Made by a program: the position numbers and the translations under genes. A stretch of 6,349 nt of DNA from Bacteroidales bacterium. GTDB taxonomy: Bacteria; Bacteroidota; Bacteroidia; Bacteroidales; JAADGE01. Positions 5,613 to 6,349 of the stretch are shown here, in pieces; the first letter of the stretch is position 1, and every line of letters begins with the position of its first letter. The stretch spans positions 1-6,349 of the forward strand of contig JANTGL010000158.1 in NCBI GenBank assembly GCA_024762915.1, written 5' to 3'. The notes below the pieces were generated by a model, which was not told the origin of the DNA, searched no databases, and was given only the letters and a program-made list of their open reading frames with translations.

Positions 5613-6349
5613 TTATTGATTTTTTTCAATGACGTACTCAATAAATTCAGGTGAAATTTGTACGGATTTCAGAAATTTCGGATAACTTTCAACAGTTACT
5701 TTTAACTTATCGGGGTGATTTTTTTCAATTTCATTACAATCAACAAAGAGTATAAAATCCTCCTTTTTAACGGATTTAAATTGGCTTAAAACAACTTTAT
5801 AGGTAATTGTTATTTTATCAGGAAAAGTGATTAGTTTTAAACTGTCCGGACAATTTTTAATTTGTAATGGAACGATAACGGAATTTTCGGTATATTTTTC
5901 AACAGGTATAATTATTTTTACTTGTTTGGCAGAAATTTTAATTCCGTTTATTTTTTTTAATTTGCAAATTGTTTGAAGCGTATCATTTAAATCAGAATAT
6001 TTTGCGGTATCCGTTTCTGCAAATAAAATATTCTTAATGGTTTTTTCAGTACCCGAAACAACGATACTGTCCGGGATGATTTGTATTTTTCCCGATTGCA
6101 TATAAAGCGGTTTGCAAGAAAAATCAATATTCTCTTTTATCGGAACTTTCTTCGTTTTTAATTTTTCAACTTTAAAGATTACCGTTTCAGGATTAACAGA
6201 AAGAATATTGATGCTTGAAGCTTCAGGAAAAAATTTGTCAGATAATAGATGGGTCGATATTATTAATTTTGATTTATCATTTTTATCTTTTACGGCATAT
6301 TTTTTTATACTGATTTTTAAGGGATGGTTTGAGCCGGTTTTCCCGATTA
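5613..6349 (-). CDS. YbbR-like (CdaR-type) domain protein, C-terminal part
   Basis: The minus-strand frame is open from the window edge to the TAA at 5615-5613, giving 244 visible residues; the N-terminus lies beyond 6349. An internal Met at 6101 could be mistaken for a start, but the 82 codons before it have no stop and continue the same domain pattern, so the gene is partial. YbbR-type repeat signatures are visible: NPETVIFKVEKLKTKKVPI, then PDSIVVSGTEKTIKNI about 35 residues later, then KIIIPVEKYTENSVIVPLQI and the PDSLKLITFPDKITITYKV segment. Complete Bacteroidota members have a short N-terminal membrane anchor before several such repeats outside the membrane. In Firmicutes the related CdaR regulates the diadenylate cyclase CdaA, but that role should not be transferred to this distant form. 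In many Bacteroidota it lies between yajC and coaE; here a tRNA follows instead of coaE. Lysine-rich and low in GC, like its neighbours. Confidence 0.85.
   Translation of the reverse strand, partial: IGKTGSNHPLKISIKKYAVKDKNDKSKLIISTHLLSDKFFPEASSINILSVNPETVIFKVEKLKTKKVPIKENIDFSCKPLYMQSGKIQIIPDSIVVSGTEKTIKNILFAETDTAKYSDLNDTLQTICKLKKINGIKISAKQVKIIIPVEKYTENSVIVPLQIKNCPDSLKLITFPDKITITYKVVLSQFKSVKKEDFILFVDCNEIEKNHPDKLKVTVESYPKFLKSVQISPEFIEYVIEKNQ

Noticed and set aside
5613..6101. A complete 162-residue protein starting at the Met codon at 6101
   Set aside because: The frame stays open for 82 further codons to the window edge, and that part continues the YbbR-type repeats, so 6101 is an internal Met of a longer gene.

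Overview
The window looks like ordinary chromosomal DNA from a low-GC member of the Bacteroidota, probably an anaerobic or facultatively anaerobic, Bacteroidales-like lineage. The evidence is: a NifJ-type pyruvate:ferredoxin oxidoreductase most like those of anaerobic bacteria; several small outer-membrane beta-barrel proteins of the Bacteroidota 'porin family / PorT-like' type; a Bacteroidota-style YbbR-repeat protein; A-rich leaders with no clear Shine-Dalgarno sequence; TAA as the stop codon of all four genes whose ends are visible; and copies of the Bacteroidota -7 promoter motif TAnnTTTG upstream of most units. The exact genus cannot be read from the sequence.

Every supported gene lies on the minus strand, so transcription runs from high to low coordinates. 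In transcription order: (1) positions 6349-5613, the C-terminal part of a YbbR-like envelope protein whose start lies beyond the window; (2) a tRNA-Arg(UCU) at 5480-5553 with its own -7 box and a strong hairpin terminator at 5421-5467; (3) an AT-rich spacer of about 200 bases holding an inverted repeat and a -7 box; (4) the 1178-residue pyruvate:ferredoxin oxidoreductase at 5215-1679, apparently monocistronic and closed by a strong, symmetrical terminator at 1619-1660; (5) three successive related outer-membrane beta-barrel genes at 1560-922, 868-185 and 92-1 (the last cut by the window edge), two of which have good -7 boxes directly upstream.

The oxidoreductase links glycolysis to acetyl-CoA and reduced ferredoxin in the cytoplasm. 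The barrel proteins and the YbbR protein belong to the cell envelope. Nothing suggests that these neighbours work together: terminators and separate promoters divide them into independent units. I saw no mobile element, CRISPR array, toxin-antitoxin pair, phage gene or other unusual system. The points most worth a second look are the tandem barrel family with its separate promoters, the repeated promoter architecture, and the inverted repeat upstream of the oxidoreductase.
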